Assembly (NCBI RefSeq): GCF_030409225.1
Contig: NZ_JAUFPK010000001.1
Coordinates: 2,285,566-2,349,565 of the forward strand
Source of the DNA: Aquisalimonas lutea
Lineage (GTDB): Bacteria; Pseudomonadota; Gammaproteobacteria; Nitrococcales; Aquisalimonadaceae
Length of the DNA: 64,000 nucleotides
Direction of reading: 5' to 3'
Shown: positions 34,654-43,853 of the stretch, in pieces
Numbering within the stretch: position 1 is the first letter of the stretch
Layout of the letters: each line of letters begins with the position of its first letter
Program-made: the position numbers and the translations under genes
Notes under the pieces: model-generated
What the model was told of the DNA's origin: nothing
Seen by the model: only the letters and a program-made list of their open reading frames with translations
Database searches by the model: none

Positions 34654-36055
34654 AGAACAACTGCCCGATGGGGAACGCCTGCTGGTCCCCGTCACGGATC
34701 ATGCCGTCGCGCACTGATGCATCCACGTAGAGTCCGCCGTCGCGCTCGTGGACGAGCGGGATATACTGCGCGGACTGCAGCCACTGCGAGTGCAATTGCT
34801 CGGCCTGTCGGTCGAGCGCTTCCTGCGACAGCTGCCGACCGCCTTGTATGGCCTGCGCCTGGGCGTTGGCACGCGCTAGGGCCAGGGCCCCTGCGCTCGT
34901 GAGCTCGGCGGACAGGTTGCCTTCGACGGTGTTGATGATTTGCTGAATGGAGCCGCTACCCGCGCCGGAGACCTCCGGGATGGCCACGTCCGCGCTCAGC
35001 GTGAACACGTCGGTATCGCCCTTGCGCAAGACGACCTCGTTGATGGCTACCCTGGGGCCTTCGGCGAGCATGGTCATGAATGCCTTCTGCATCGCCTGGG
35101 GGTTGTCCCGGGCCTGTTGGCTCGCTTCCGAGAACGTCTTCCAGGTAGTCGGGCTAACCCCCTGCATGGACATATCCATGGACAACGAGCCGTAGTCCAC
35201 CTCGTGGATCCGCATCGCGTCGAACTGCGCCTTGCTGGTCGCGGTTACGTCGCCGTCGTCGAGGCCCGAAGTGGTCTCGAACGTCATGGCATCGATCCGA
35301 CCCGCGCCGTCGGGCGTCTCCAGGCTCGTTGTGCCTGCGGAGAAGTCCGCACGGCCGAGCCATAGCCCGGACTCGTGCTGCTCGAAGGCGGCGTCGAAGG
35401 TGACATTCTCCACCAGGGCTGCCCCTTCGTCGCCTTCGAAGAGGAAGCGCGGCATGCGCCCATTGTAGGTGGCCGAGTCCAGCCCGCGGCCCAACGTCAT
35501 CGTGAGCTCCGCCCCCTGGAAATCGGCTCGCGCCGGCGACGCCTTGGACGCATGCTCGACCATCCCCTGGTAACCGGCGATACGCGCGTCAATGGTGGTC
35601 GTGCCCGTCAATCCGACGGTCGCGATGACTTCAACGGCGTCACTGCCGTCCCAGCTGGACAGCGAGCCGGCGATCTGCTCGGGCAGCGCCCAGGTATGCT
35701 CGGTTCTCGCGATCAACGGGCGGCCGTCGATCAGCGGTCCCTCCTCGACGGGCATGGAGCCCTGGAGCTCGAGCGGGTCTACCTCGCCGGACCGCTCGCG
35801 GCTGATCGTGGCGTACTGCTCAGAGATCGCTGCCGGGTGGATGGCGATGTCATAGTGCACCAGTCCTTCGCCGAACGCCGTCGATTCGTAGCGAAGGGTG
35901 GAGACCTGGATATCCGGATTGGCCACGAGCGCCTCCCGGTATTCGCTGACTCTCTGCTCGATCTCGTGACCGACATAGAGGGTCCCGCCCGCATAGGCGG
36001 CGGGAATGGCAATCACCGCACCGGCTGCCAGTCCGATCCAGAGCTTTTTGCTCAT
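34652..36055 (-). CDS. DUF945 (YdgA-like) family protein
   Basis: Envelope protein of 467 residues. N-terminal signal or anchor helix (KKLWIGLAAGAVIAIPAAYAG) followed by GTLYVGHEIEQRVSEYREAL, the DUF945 opening, and long beta-rich repeats. E. coli YdgA is about 500 residues and its role is undefined. The stop codon falls inside the family B repeat end, so the repeat may have supplied the last codon. Divergent from the LysR relic and AraC gene region. Confidence 0.82.
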   Translation of the reverse strand: MSKKLWIGLAAGAVIAIPAAYAGGTLYVGHEIEQRVSEYREALVANPDIQVSTLRYESTAFGEGLVHYDIAIHPAAISEQYATISRERSGEVDPLELQGSMPVEEGPLIDGRPLIARTEHTWALPEQIAGSLSSWDGSDAVEVIATVGLTGTTTIDARIAGYQGMVEHASKASPARADFQGAELTMTLGRGLDSATYNGRMPRFLFEGDEGAALVENVTFDAAFEQHESGLWLGRADFSAGTTSLETPDGAGRIDAMTFETTSGLDDGDVTATSKAQFDAMRIHEVDYGSLSMDMSMQGVSPTTWKTFSEASQQARDNPQAMQKAFMTMLAEGPRVAINEVVLRKGDTDVFTLSADVAIPEVSGAGSGSIQQIINTVEGNLSAELTSAGALALARANAQAQAIQGGRQLSQEALDRQAEQLHSQWLQSAQYIPLVHERDGGLYVDASVRDGMIRDGDQQAFPIGQLF

Positions 36056-36339
36056 TGCACGACTCCTTTCCGTTGATTACATCGGATCCGCCATCCCTGG
36101 TCACGCGGCCAGGCACAGGGGGATGATGCTGTCTGCCCGTTGCCGGTGTCTCCGGAGACACCGCAGGTACGGATTGAACCACGTCGTGGTGCCGCCAAAC
36201 CGTGCATCGCCCACAGCTTGCGCGAATCCGGCGGTCACCTTGACCGCAATCCAGCTGCCATGCCGGGCCATTCCTCGGCCAGTCGGGTCCTGGCAGTCAG
36301 CCGGTCCGGCTGGTGCTCGATGTCTTCGCACCACCGGAG

Positions 36340-36575
36340 TGAAACGCCTTACGCTGATGGGTCTGCTTGCGGCAGCGCGGACAGGCGCGGGTGTCGCCGT
36401 ACTGCTCAGCTACCTGGGTGATGCAGACCCTCTGCTGGTGCGGCTCACCGAACCCGTCGCCGAGCTGGCAAGGGAGCTGTGGTTGCTGACGCATCCCGAT
36501 TTGCGACGCGTCGCGAGAGTCCGGGCCCTCATGGAGTTTACGGCGCAAGCCGTAAAGGCAAGGATTGGCGCCTGA
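36340..36575 (+). pseudogene. LysR regulator C-terminal fragment
   Basis: From about TTGVKRLTLMGLLAAARTG this frame matches the end of the LysR effector domain: GVAVLLSYLGDADPLLVRL, then ELWLLTHPDLRRVARVRALM and a stop at 36575. The DNA-binding domain and most of the effector domain are missing, and upstream sequence 36056-36339 contains no recognisable remainder. It is a decayed regulator within the 615-nt gap before the AraC gene. Confidence 0.7.
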
Positions 36576-36670
36576 GCCGCCCGGGGAGCTCAGCCGGACG
36601 CCCGCCGGGCGTCCGGGCTGCCCATTTTGCCGTAGCATAGCGTCAATGTATTTGATCGGAGAAGCTGCCC

Positions 36671-37513
36671 ATGAACGACACCAGCCTACCCCGCTTCTGG
36701 CGCGACCCTCATCTGCCCCATCTGGAGCTGCGCCTGGTCGAGGACGGCCGCAAGGTGTGCTACGCACCCCACAGCCACGTCCAGTGGTCGCTGGGTGCCG
36801 TGACAGCCGGGGAGAGCACCTTCCACTACCAGGAGTCGCGCTACCGCATCCACGCTGGCAACCTGGTGCTGATGAACCCGGAATGGGTTCACGCCTGCAA
36901 CCCCGTCGATAACAAGCCCTGGGCCTACCGCATGCTCTATGTGGATGCCGACTGGCTGACCCGGCTGCGCCATTCGGCGGGGCTGATCGAAGCGCCGCGC
37001 TGGCAGGACATTCCCACGGCGGTGATCGCCGAGCCCGAGTGGTACGCCGGCTATTACCGCATGACGGACGCCTTGCTGGATCCGCACCGCGACCTGCTGG
37101 ACAAGCAGAGCCAGGTGGTCGAATACCTCTCGGCGCTGATGTGGCACCTGTCGGGCCGGTCGGGCCAGCCGGCCAGGTCGCGACCTTTGCCCCCGGCCAC
37201 CCTCCGCGAGCTGGCCGCCTACCTGGACGAGCACGCAGCCGAAGAGGTTTCGCTGGACGCCCTGTGCCAGCGCTCCGGCTACAGCCCCGGCCATCTCATC
37301 CGTGCCTTCAAGCATCACTTCGGCCTTACACCTCATGCCTACCTGATCAATCGCCGCATTCAGCTGGGTCAGCGGGAGCTCAAGCGGGGCAAGTCCATCG
37401 CCGAGGCAGCGCTGACTGCCGGCTTCAGCGACCAGCCTCACTTCCAGCGCACCTTCAAGCGGCTGGTGGCCGCCACGCCGAACCAGTACCGGCGCCCGCT
37501 ACCCAAGCAGTAG
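36671..37513 (+). CDS. AraC family transcriptional regulator
   Basis: 280 residues: N-terminal AraC-type cupin sensing domain (CYAPHSHVQWSLGAVTAGES and VLMNPEWVHACNP) and a C-terminal pair of helix-turn-helix motifs from about residue 175 (EEVSLDALCQRSGYSPGHLI and IAEAALTAGFSDQPHFQRTF). GGAGAAG precedes the ATG. Its 3' end overlaps the convergent LysE-type exporter gene by 15 nt; such pairs commonly form a regulator-exporter unit, which is inference here. Confidence 0.92.
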   Translation: MNDTSLPRFWRDPHLPHLELRLVEDGRKVCYAPHSHVQWSLGAVTAGESTFHYQESRYRIHAGNLVLMNPEWVHACNPVDNKPWAYRMLYVDADWLTRLRHSAGLIEAPRWQDIPTAVIAEPEWYAGYYRMTDALLDPHRDLLDKQSQVVEYLSALMWHLSGRSGQPARSRPLPPATLRELAAYLDEHAAEEVSLDALCQRSGYSPGHLIRAFKHHFGLTPHAYLINRRIQLGQRELKRGKSIAEAALTAGFSDQPHFQRTFKRLVAATPNQYRRPLPKQ

Positions 37514-38095
37514 ATAGACGCAGCTGGCGGCGAGCAGCACCGCCAGCCCCCGGTTGATGGCAACCAGTACATCGGGCCGCTGCACATGGCGCCGCAGGAA
37601 GGCCCCGGCATAAACCCAGCTGCCCAGAGATAGCCAGCAGATGGGCAGATAGAGGGAGGCGAACAGCCACACCAGGCCGATATCGCCACCGGTGTAGGCG
37701 CCGATGCCCGATGCCGAGGCCAGCCAGGCCTTGGGATTGAGCCACTGCATCAGTGCTCCGGTCATGAAGCCCGGTGCCCGCCGGTTCTCACCCTCCGGCA
37801 GGTGTCCGTCGTCGCGGAACAGGCGCAGGCTCAGATAGAGCAGGAAGGCCACCCCGGCCCAGCGCAGCGCGGCTTCCAGCCCGGGCACCAGCGTCAGCAT
37901 GGAATGGAGCCCCAGGCCCACGGCGATAAACAGGGCAACGAAGCCCAGCGTGGCCCCGGTCACGAAGACCAGGCCCCGAGTGAGGGGGTAGCGCGTGCCG
38001 CTGCTCAGGCACACCAGGTTCACCGGGCCCGGTGAAATGGAGGCTGCCAGGGCGAAGGCCGACATCGGCAGGATCACGGCAAGGCTCATCGTCAT
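37499..38095 (-). CDS. LysE family amino-acid/metabolite exporter
   Basis: Inner-membrane exporter, 198 residues, six hydrophobic segments. The family marker ASISPGPVNLVCLSSGTRYP is in the first loop, with LGFVALFIAVGLGLHSML and a central AFLLYLSLRLFRDD. NPKAWLASASGI matches the conserved fourth-segment motif. Start at 38095 after GGAGGATG. Substrate unknown: LysE/RhtB relatives export Lys, Arg, Thr or homoserine lactone. Confidence 0.9.
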   Translation of the reverse strand: MTMSLAVILPMSAFALAASISPGPVNLVCLSSGTRYPLTRGLVFVTGATLGFVALFIAVGLGLHSMLTLVPGLEAALRWAGVAFLLYLSLRLFRDDGHLPEGENRRAPGFMTGALMQWLNPKAWLASASGIGAYTGGDIGLVWLFASLYLPICWLSLGSWVYAGAFLRRHVQRPDVLVAINRGLAVLLAASCVYLLLG

Positions 38096-38431
38096 CCTCC
38101 TGGAAAGGCAAGCAGAGCGGCCCGAGTCTGGCCACCTGTGCTGCGGTGGTATTGCACAAAATTGCCCTGGGCTGCGATCAATTACGGCCACGGTCACGAC
38201 GATGGCTACTCCGTGCGGCAACGACGCCGACCTGCAAGCCCGCGGAACCGGCCTGTCGAGTGCGCATCCCTCCGGGCGACTATCCAGTGAGGACGTTTCC
38301 ACAACGTCGACAAGCCCCTGCCCATCGCGACGAGGTACGGCAGTAAGGTAATGCGTCCGTTCCGGGCAGGTTCGAGAGGATCATGGACGTGCCCGTTCTC
38401 GCCATGTTCGGGCTTGCATGGGAGGTGTGTC

Positions 38432-38932
38432 GTGACGAGTGTCCGCAAGATCAGTCCTTGCCTGTGGTTCGACAACCAGGCCGAAGAGGCCGCGCAATTC
38501 TACGTCGGTATCTTCGCGAACGCCGCTATCCGGGATGTTTCCCGCTATGGCGAGGCGGGGCAGGAGGTGCACGGCCAGGCGCCGGGGACGGTGATGATGG
38601 TGGAGTTCGAGCTCGAGGGCCACAGGTTCACTGCTCTCAACGGCGGGCCCCTGTTTCGCTTCAACGAGGCAATCTCGTTCCAGGTTCGGTGCGACAGCCA
38701 GGAGGAAGTGGATCACTACTGGGAGCACCTGTCCTCCGGCGGCGACGAATCGGCCCAGCAATGCGGCTGGCTCAAGGACCGCTTCGGTGTTTCCTGGCAG
38801 GTCTTTCCCGAGCTGCTGCCGAAGCTCCTGACGGATCCCGATCCCGACAAGGCCGCACGGGTAATGACGGCCATGTTGCAGATGAAGAAGATCGACCTCG
38901 ACAGGCTGCAGCAGGCGTACGACGGAGCGTGA
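38432..38932 (+). CDS. VOC-superfamily protein (PhnB / 3-demethylubiquinone methyltransferase-like)
   Basis: 166-residue vicinal-oxygen-chelate fold protein. KISPCLWFDNQAEEAAQFYV opens the first beta-alpha-beta-beta-beta unit; ALNGGPLFRFNEAISFQV and CGWLKDRFGVSWQVFP follow the PhnB-like pattern. The GTG at 38432 is chosen since GGAGGTGT lies 5 nt before it; an upstream ATG would need 27 unconserved residues. The biochemical role is unknown for this subgroup, and the methyltransferase label in databases is misleading. Confidence 0.85.
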   Translation: MTSVRKISPCLWFDNQAEEAAQFYVGIFANAAIRDVSRYGEAGQEVHGQAPGTVMMVEFELEGHRFTALNGGPLFRFNEAISFQVRCDSQEEVDHYWEHLSSGGDESAQQCGWLKDRFGVSWQVFPELLPKLLTDPDPDKAARVMTAMLQMKKIDLDRLQQAYDGA

Positions 38933-39074
38933 GCGGGATGGACCGGGAATGATGACCGTCGTCGACGGCCGTCTCCACCTGATGGTCAGGTGCCACTGGT
39001 GGCCCGGATCGTTGCTGCTTGCCCGGTTCTTCGTGCTGGTGATCGCTATTGCATCGGCACATTGATGTGCTTCA

Positions 39075-39746
39075 ATGGTGAACATGAATTCGGATTCACA
39101 TGGAGGCGCCGTGACCCGCTTCTCGACCCGCGGAGACCACATCCTGGAGGCCGCCCGGCAGGTGGTCAGCGACGGCGGCTTCCGCGAGCTGCAGATGCTC
39201 ACCGTGGCGGCCAGCGCCGGGCTGTCGGTGGGCGCCATCTATCGCTATTACGCCTCCAAGGCGAAGCTGTGTGCCGCCCTGGTGGCGCGGGTCTCCTCGC
39301 GTGAAACCGAGGTGCTGGAAGCGGTGGCGGCCAGCGGCGCCCCGGCGCCGCAGCGCCTGGCCGACTGCGTGCGCACCTTCCTGCGGCGGGCGCTGCTGGA
39401 CCGGCGGCTGGCCTACGCCATGATCGCCGAGCCCGTGGACGAGGCCGTGGACGCCGAGCGGCTCGCCTGGCGCGGGCGCATCAGCCGCGTGTTCGCCGGG
39501 ATCATCGCCGACGGCATGGCCGACGGCAGCCTCCGCAGCACGCAGCCCGATGTCGCCGCTTCCTGCATCGTCGGCGCCTTCATGGAGGCCCTGATCGGCC
39601 CCCTGTCCCCCGAGCAGCCGGCCGACGACGGGCGCGAGTCCTACGTCGAGTCGATTACCGCGTTCTGCCTGGCGGCGGTGGCGCCGGGCAGCAGCATCGA
39701 AGCGATTGTTCCCGACATGAGCCAGCGAGGTGCCCGAGATGAGTAG
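39075..39746 (+). CDS. TetR family regulator
   Basis: 223 residues with an N-terminal helix-turn-helix (LTVAASAGLSVGAIYRYYAS KAKL region, residues 44-68) and a variable ligand-binding C-terminal domain. It overlaps the AidB-type gene by 8 nt and probably autoregulates a joint operon in response to an acyl-CoA or similar metabolite; that is inference from gene order. The first 20 residues are not conserved, so a start at a later codon is possible. Confidence 0.88.
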   Translation: MVNMNSDSHGGAVTRFSTRGDHILEAARQVVSDGGFRELQMLTVAASAGLSVGAIYRYYASKAKLCAALVARVSSRETEVLEAVAASGAPAPQRLADCVRTFLRRALLDRRLAYAMIAEPVDEAVDAERLAWRGRISRVFAGIIADGMADGSLRSTQPDVAASCIVGAFMEALIGPLSPEQPADDGRESYVESITAFCLAAVAPGSSIEAIVPDMSQRGARDE

Positions 39747-41430
39747 TCAGCCCGAGGATGTCACCCCGGCCGTGCCGCCGGTGCCGGACACGGCCACCCA
39801 CGAGGTCCGCAATCAGCCCGGGGACCTGGTCAACTACAACGCCTATACCGGCGACACGGCGCTCACCGAGGCCGTGCGCGCCTTTGGCGCCGAGTGGGCG
39901 GCCCCGCGCCTGGAGGCGACCGGCGCCCTGGTGGGCTCCGAGCGGGTGCAGCGGCTCGCCCGGGCGGCCAACCGCAACGAGCCGGAGCTGCGCACCCACG
40001 ACCGCTTCGGGCGGCGCATCGACGAGGTGGAGTTCCACCCGGCCTACCACGAGCTCATGGAGCTGATCTTCTCCAGCGAGGCCCACTCGCTGGCATGGAC
40101 GGAGAGCCGGCCCGGCGCCCATGTTGCCCGCGGGGCGTTGAGCTACCTCTGGAACCAGGGCGAGAACGGCATCTGCTGTCCCATGGGCATGACGTTCGCC
40201 TCCGTGGCGGCGCTGCGCCACGACCCGGCCATCGCCGCGGAGTGGGAGCCGCGGATCATGCGCGCCGGCTACGATTCCCGGGTGCTGCCGCCGCAGGAGA
40301 AGTCGTTCGTCACCGTGGGCATGGCCATGACCGAGAAGCAGGGCGGCTCGGACCTGCGCCAGACGCAGACCACGGCGCGGCCCATGGGCGGGCGGACCGG
40401 CTCCGGTGCCGAGTACCTGATCACCGGCCACAAGTGGTTCTTCTCGGTGCCCATGAGCGATATCTTTCTCACCCTGGCGCAGACGGAAAACGGCGTCTCC
40501 AGCTTCCTGGTGCCCGGCTGGCTTCCGGACGGCCGGCGCAACAACCTGCGCATCCAGCGGCTCAAGGACAAGTGCGGCAACCGCTCCAACGCCTCCTCGG
40601 AAGTGGAGTTCGACCAGCTCTACGCCGTCATGGTGGGCGAGGAGGGGCGGGGCATCCGCAACAGCATCGAGATGGCCCATCTCACGCGGCTGGACTTCGC
40701 CGTGGGCTCCTCGGGACTCATGCGCCAGGCGCTCAGCCAGGCGCTGCACCATACCAGCAACCGCACCAGCTTCGGCCGGCGCATCGTGGATCAGCCCATG
40801 ATGGCCAACGTGGCCGCGGACCTGGCGGTGGAGTCGGAGGCGTTCCTGTGGCTGAGCATGCGCCTGGCGCGGACGCTGGACCTGCAGGACAGCGACGAGA
40901 GCGAGCGGCTGCTGTCGCGCATCGCCACGCCCATGGCCAAGTACTGGGCCTGCAAGCAGGCGCCCATGTTCGTGGTCGAGGCGCTGGAGTGCCACGGCGG
41001 CAACGGCTTCATCGAGGACCACCTCATGGCCCGGCTCTACCGGGAGGCGCCGCTGAACGGCATCTGGGAAGGGGTCGGCAACGTCATCTGCCTGGACGTC
41101 AAGCGTGCCATTGAGCGGGAGCCGGAGGCCGTGGACGCCGTGATCGCCGAGATCCGCCGGGGGGCCGGGGAGGATGCCCGCCTGGAGCGCTATACCCGTG
41201 ACCTCGAGCCCCGGCTGCGCCGTCTGCCGGAGCGCGAGGGAGAAGCGCGGCAGACCGTCGAGATGATGGCGTACGCGCTCCAGGCGAGCCTGCTGCGGAG
41301 GCATGCCCCGGCGCCGGTGGCCGATGCCTTCGTGGCCAGCCGCCTGGACGGCCTCGGCGGGCGCGCCTTCGGCACGGTTCCCGACGGCATCGACACGGAC
41401 GCCATCATCCAGCGCGCCATGGTGCGCTGA
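39739..41430 (+). CDS. AidB-like acyl-CoA dehydrogenase
   Basis: Flavoprotein of 563 residues close to E. coli AidB (about 541). Shared features are THEVRNQPGDLVNYNAYTGD at the N-terminus, GMAMTEKQGGSDLRQTQTTA, GHKWFFSVPMSDIFLTLAQT, RLKDKCGNRSNASSEVEF, and LYREAPLNGIWEGVGNVICL near the end. AidB binds FAD and DNA and is induced by alkylation stress, with weak isovaleryl-CoA dehydrogenase activity. Whether this one defends DNA or oxidises acyl-CoA is unknown. Start ATG 39739 overlaps the TetR stop; a GTG at 39730 is an alternative. Confidence 0.92.
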   Translation: MSSQPEDVTPAVPPVPDTATHEVRNQPGDLVNYNAYTGDTALTEAVRAFGAEWAAPRLEATGALVGSERVQRLARAANRNEPELRTHDRFGRRIDEVEFHPAYHELMELIFSSEAHSLAWTESRPGAHVARGALSYLWNQGENGICCPMGMTFASVAALRHDPAIAAEWEPRIMRAGYDSRVLPPQEKSFVTVGMAMTEKQGGSDLRQTQTTARPMGGRTGSGAEYLITGHKWFFSVPMSDIFLTLAQTENGVSSFLVPGWLPDGRRNNLRIQRLKDKCGNRSNASSEVEFDQLYAVMVGEEGRGIRNSIEMAHLTRLDFAVGSSGLMRQALSQALHHTSNRTSFGRRIVDQPMMANVAADLAVESEAFLWLSMRLARTLDLQDSDESERLLSRIATPMAKYWACKQAPMFVVEALECHGGNGFIEDHLMARLYREAPLNGIWEGVGNVICLDVKRAIEREPEAVDAVIAEIRRGAGEDARLERYTRDLEPRLRRLPEREGEARQTVEMMAYALQASLLRRHAPAPVADAFVASRLDGLGGRAFGTVPDGIDTDAIIQRAMVR

Positions 41431-41440
41431 CCTCATCGGC

Positions 41441-41475
41441 GGGCCCGTGCACCCGGCACGGGCCCGTTCCGGCCT
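41441..41475 (+). terminator. Probable terminator after the AidB-like gene
   Basis: Perfect 10-bp stem GGGCCCGTGC / GCACGGGCCC with loop ACCCG, followed by GTTCCGGCCTTTC, a weak T tract. Confidence 0.55.
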
Positions 41476-41622
41476 TTCACTTGCCGCTCGTCCCTGCGCA
41501 CGATCCCCGCTCCCCTGTCTGCCGTCGAGCCGTTTGCGGTGGGGTACTACCTGCCGTCCATGATTGCGCATACGGTGCAGGTTTCTTATCGTATGCAAAA
41601 ATAACAACGATATTCATTGTTT

Positions 41623-41632
41623 TTGTATACAA
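41623..41632 (+). promoter_or_regulatory. Purine-regulon palindrome upstream of permease
   Basis: TTGTATACAA, identical to the site at 12095, 94 nt before the ATG at 41726. An imperfect partner, TCGTATGCAA, lies at 41589-41598. The surrounding 41580-41645 is AT-rich and looks like a promoter. It excludes the longer reading frame that would start at 41564. Confidence 0.65.
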
Positions 41633-41725
41633 ATAATCGAAATCGTGCAGGGCATGGAGCTGCGGGGATGCCTAGGTGCCCCGTTGCTCGCGCAGCACGA
41701 CCATCAAGCGAGAGGAGAAGCGTCC

Positions 41726-43240
41726 ATGGCGTCCGTGCCGGTTCACTACCCGTGGTTCAAGAAGGAGGATACCAACGCCTTCTTCGCCCTGTTCCAGAAC
41801 AACATCGCCAACTTCGTGATCATCGCCATCACCATGCTCGGCTTCGGCTTCCCGGAGAGCATTGTCTTCGGCCAGGTGATCCCCGGCGCCGCGGTGGCGG
41901 TGCTGGTGGGCAACCTCTATTACGCCTGGTACGCGGCGCGGGTGGCGAGGCGGGAGGGGCGCACGGACGTCACGGCGCTGTCCTACGGCATCAGCACGCC
42001 GGTGATGTTCGTGTTCCTGTTCGGCGTGCTGCTGCCCGCCAAGGAGTTCACCGACGACCCGCAGATGGCCTGGCGGATCGCCGTGGCGGCCTGCTTCCTG
42101 AGCGGCCTGGTGGAGGTCTGCGTCAGCGTCATCGGCAACTGGGTGCAGCGCAACCTGCCCCGGGCCGCCATGCTCGGTGCCCTGGCGGGGGTGGCGCTGA
42201 CCTTCATCGCCGGGCAGATGCTGTTCACCACCTACGAGATGCCGGTGGTCGGCCTCATCGTCCTGGGCGTGATCATCGTCGGCATCATCGGGCAGGTGCA
42301 CATGCCGTTCCGCATTCCGGCGTCGCTGTTCGCCATCGTCCTGGGGACCGGCCTGGCGTACCTTCTGGGCCAGGCGGAGGTGGCCTCGATCACCGAGGGG
42401 CTGGAGCATTTCGGCTTCTATCCGCTGCTGCCCACGTTCGACTGGTTCGACGGCTTCGTCTACCTGTTCGGCGCCATGGCCGGCATTCTCACGGTGGTTC
42501 TGCCCATCACCATCTACAACGCCATCGAGACCATGAACAACGTCGAGGCCATGGACGCCGAGGGCGATCGCTACGACGTCCGCGAGTGCCAGGCGGTGGA
42601 CGGCGTCGGCACCATGCTGGGTGCGTTGTTCGGCGGCGTGTTCCCGACCACGGTCTACATCGCCTCCGTGGGCGCCAAGTGGATGGGCGCCGGCCGCGGC
42701 TACAGCATTCTCAACGGCGTGGTGTACCTGTTCGCCGCCATGTTCGGCCTTGTCGCCGCCCTGGCGGAGATCGTCCCGGTGGCGGTGGTCGCGCCGCTGC
42801 TGGTGTTCGTGGGCGTGTCCATGATCTCGACGGCCTTCCGCGGCAACGAGCAGCGGTACTTCCCGGCGGTGGTCATCGGCATGCTGCCGTACTTCGGCAA
42901 CTACCTGTCGACGAACTTCGGCAACGACGCCGCCGAGGTGCTCGAGGGCGTTTCCGCCGGCATCGTGCCCCTGGCCGAGGGTGCGATGTTCACGGGCATT
43001 CTCCTGGCCGCCATCACGGTGTTCATCATCGACCGGGATTTCTGGCGGGCGACGCTGTTCGCCGGCATCGCGGCGGTGTTCTCGTTCATCGGCATTACCC
43101 ACGCCGGGGAGATGGCATGGAACGCCGCCCCCGATTTCACCATCGGCTACCTGATCATGGGCGCCCTGTTCACCTTCTATGCGGTGACCGGGTACGGCCT
43201 GGCGCCGTCGGGCACCCGCGAGCAGCCCGGCGGCGAGTAG
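41726..43240 (+). CDS. NCS2-like purine/xanthine-type permease
   Basis: Inner-membrane transporter of 504 residues with about 12-14 hydrophobic segments. HYPWFKKEDTNAFFALFQNN opens the protein; IPGAAVAVLVGNLYYAWYAA and ALSYGISTPVMFVFLFGVLL follow, and GVFPTTVYIASVGAKWMGAG in the second half matches the substrate-site region of NCS2/AzgA-type carriers. Start at ATG 41726 after AGAGGAGAAG. The shared TTGTATACAA site makes a purine or related substrate likely, but this subgroup is less well characterised than the other two carriers here. Confidence 0.8.
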   Translation: MASVPVHYPWFKKEDTNAFFALFQNNIANFVIIAITMLGFGFPESIVFGQVIPGAAVAVLVGNLYYAWYAARVARREGRTDVTALSYGISTPVMFVFLFGVLLPAKEFTDDPQMAWRIAVAACFLSGLVEVCVSVIGNWVQRNLPRAAMLGALAGVALTFIAGQMLFTTYEMPVVGLIVLGVIIVGIIGQVHMPFRIPASLFAIVLGTGLAYLLGQAEVASITEGLEHFGFYPLLPTFDWFDGFVYLFGAMAGILTVVLPITIYNAIETMNNVEAMDAEGDRYDVRECQAVDGVGTMLGALFGGVFPTTVYIASVGAKWMGAGRGYSILNGVVYLFAAMFGLVAALAEIVPVAVVAPLLVFVGVSMISTAFRGNEQRYFPAVVIGMLPYFGNYLSTNFGNDAAEVLEGVSAGIVPLAEGAMFTGILLAAITVFIIDRDFWRATLFAGIAAVFSFIGITHAGEMAWNAAPDFTIGYLIMGALFTFYAVTGYGLAPSGTREQPGGE

Positions 43241-43269
43241 CCGGCGTCCGCCGCATCGCCACGCCGCAG

Positions 43270-43291
43270 CCCCCCGCCGCCGGGCGGGGGG
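43270..43291. terminator. Hairpin after permease gene
   Basis: CCCCCCGCC / GGCGGGGGG 9-bp stem with a 4-nt loop, about 30 nt after the permease stop; no T run, so only a possible terminator. Confidence 0.4.
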
Positions 43292-43410
43292 AGTGCGCGA
43301 TCCGGGGCGGCAACCGCGGGCCGTTCGTGGCATTCTGCAACGCCGGTCCCCCGCTCGGGGGCGGGCATTCATGATGCAACGGGGTCGGACCGGCATAGCG
43401 GGAGAAGCGG

Positions 43411-43833
43411 ATGGACAATGCGGCGGAGTGGTACGCGCTGACGGCGGTGGTTCTGTTCCTGAAGATGTTCGCGCTGGCCCTGTACCAGGGCCGGTACCGG
43501 ATCGGCAAGCGCACGTTCGTGGTGCCGGAGGATGCCCGGCTGGCGGGGACCGCGCCGGCGCAGGCCGAGCTTCCGGAAGTCGAGCGGGCGGCCCGGGCGT
43601 GGCGCAACGACGTGGAGAACATTCCGGTTTTCCTGGCGCTGGGCGTGGCCTATGTGTGGGTGGACGCCGGCCCGGCCGCCGCACCGTGGCTGTTCACGGG
43701 CTTCGCCATCGCCCGGGTGGCCCATACCGTGTGCTACCTCCGCAGGCTGCAGCCCTGGCGAACGGTCGCCTACGGCATCGGCGCGCTGATCACCCTGGGC
43801 ATGTGCCTGCAGATTCTCCTGGCGCTGGCATAG
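43411..43833 (+). CDS. MAPEG family membrane protein
   Basis: 140-residue membrane protein with four hydrophobic segments of the eicosanoid/glutathione metabolism family. Conserved points: RAARAWRNDVENIPVFLALG (Arg and the ExxN/NDxENIP motif), then FAIARVAHTVCYLRRLQPWR. Bacterial members have glutathione transferase or peroxidase activity in some cases; the role here is unknown. Convergent with the NlpC/P60 lipoprotein gene 20 nt away. Confidence 0.88.
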   Translation: MDNAAEWYALTAVVLFLKMFALALYQGRYRIGKRTFVVPEDARLAGTAPAQAELPEVERAARAWRNDVENIPVFLALGVAYVWVDAGPAAAPWLFTGFAIARVAHTVCYLRRLQPWRTVAYGIGALITLGMCLQILLALA

Positions 43834-43853
43834 GGTTGCCCGGAGCGGGGTGA

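Noticed and set aside
39075-41430. TetR/AidB pair as a phage-defence or toxin-type system
   Set aside because: Both match ordinary metabolic or alkylation-response families; nothing nearby suggests defence function.
41564-41725. Upstream extension of the purine-type permease
   Set aside because: It would place the AT-rich promoter and the TTGTATACAA operator inside the gene; a good ribosome binding site precedes ATG 41726.
41617-43374. 585-codon frame overlapping the same permease in another frame
   Set aside because: Gly/Arg/His-rich shadow of the permease, without recognisable domains.
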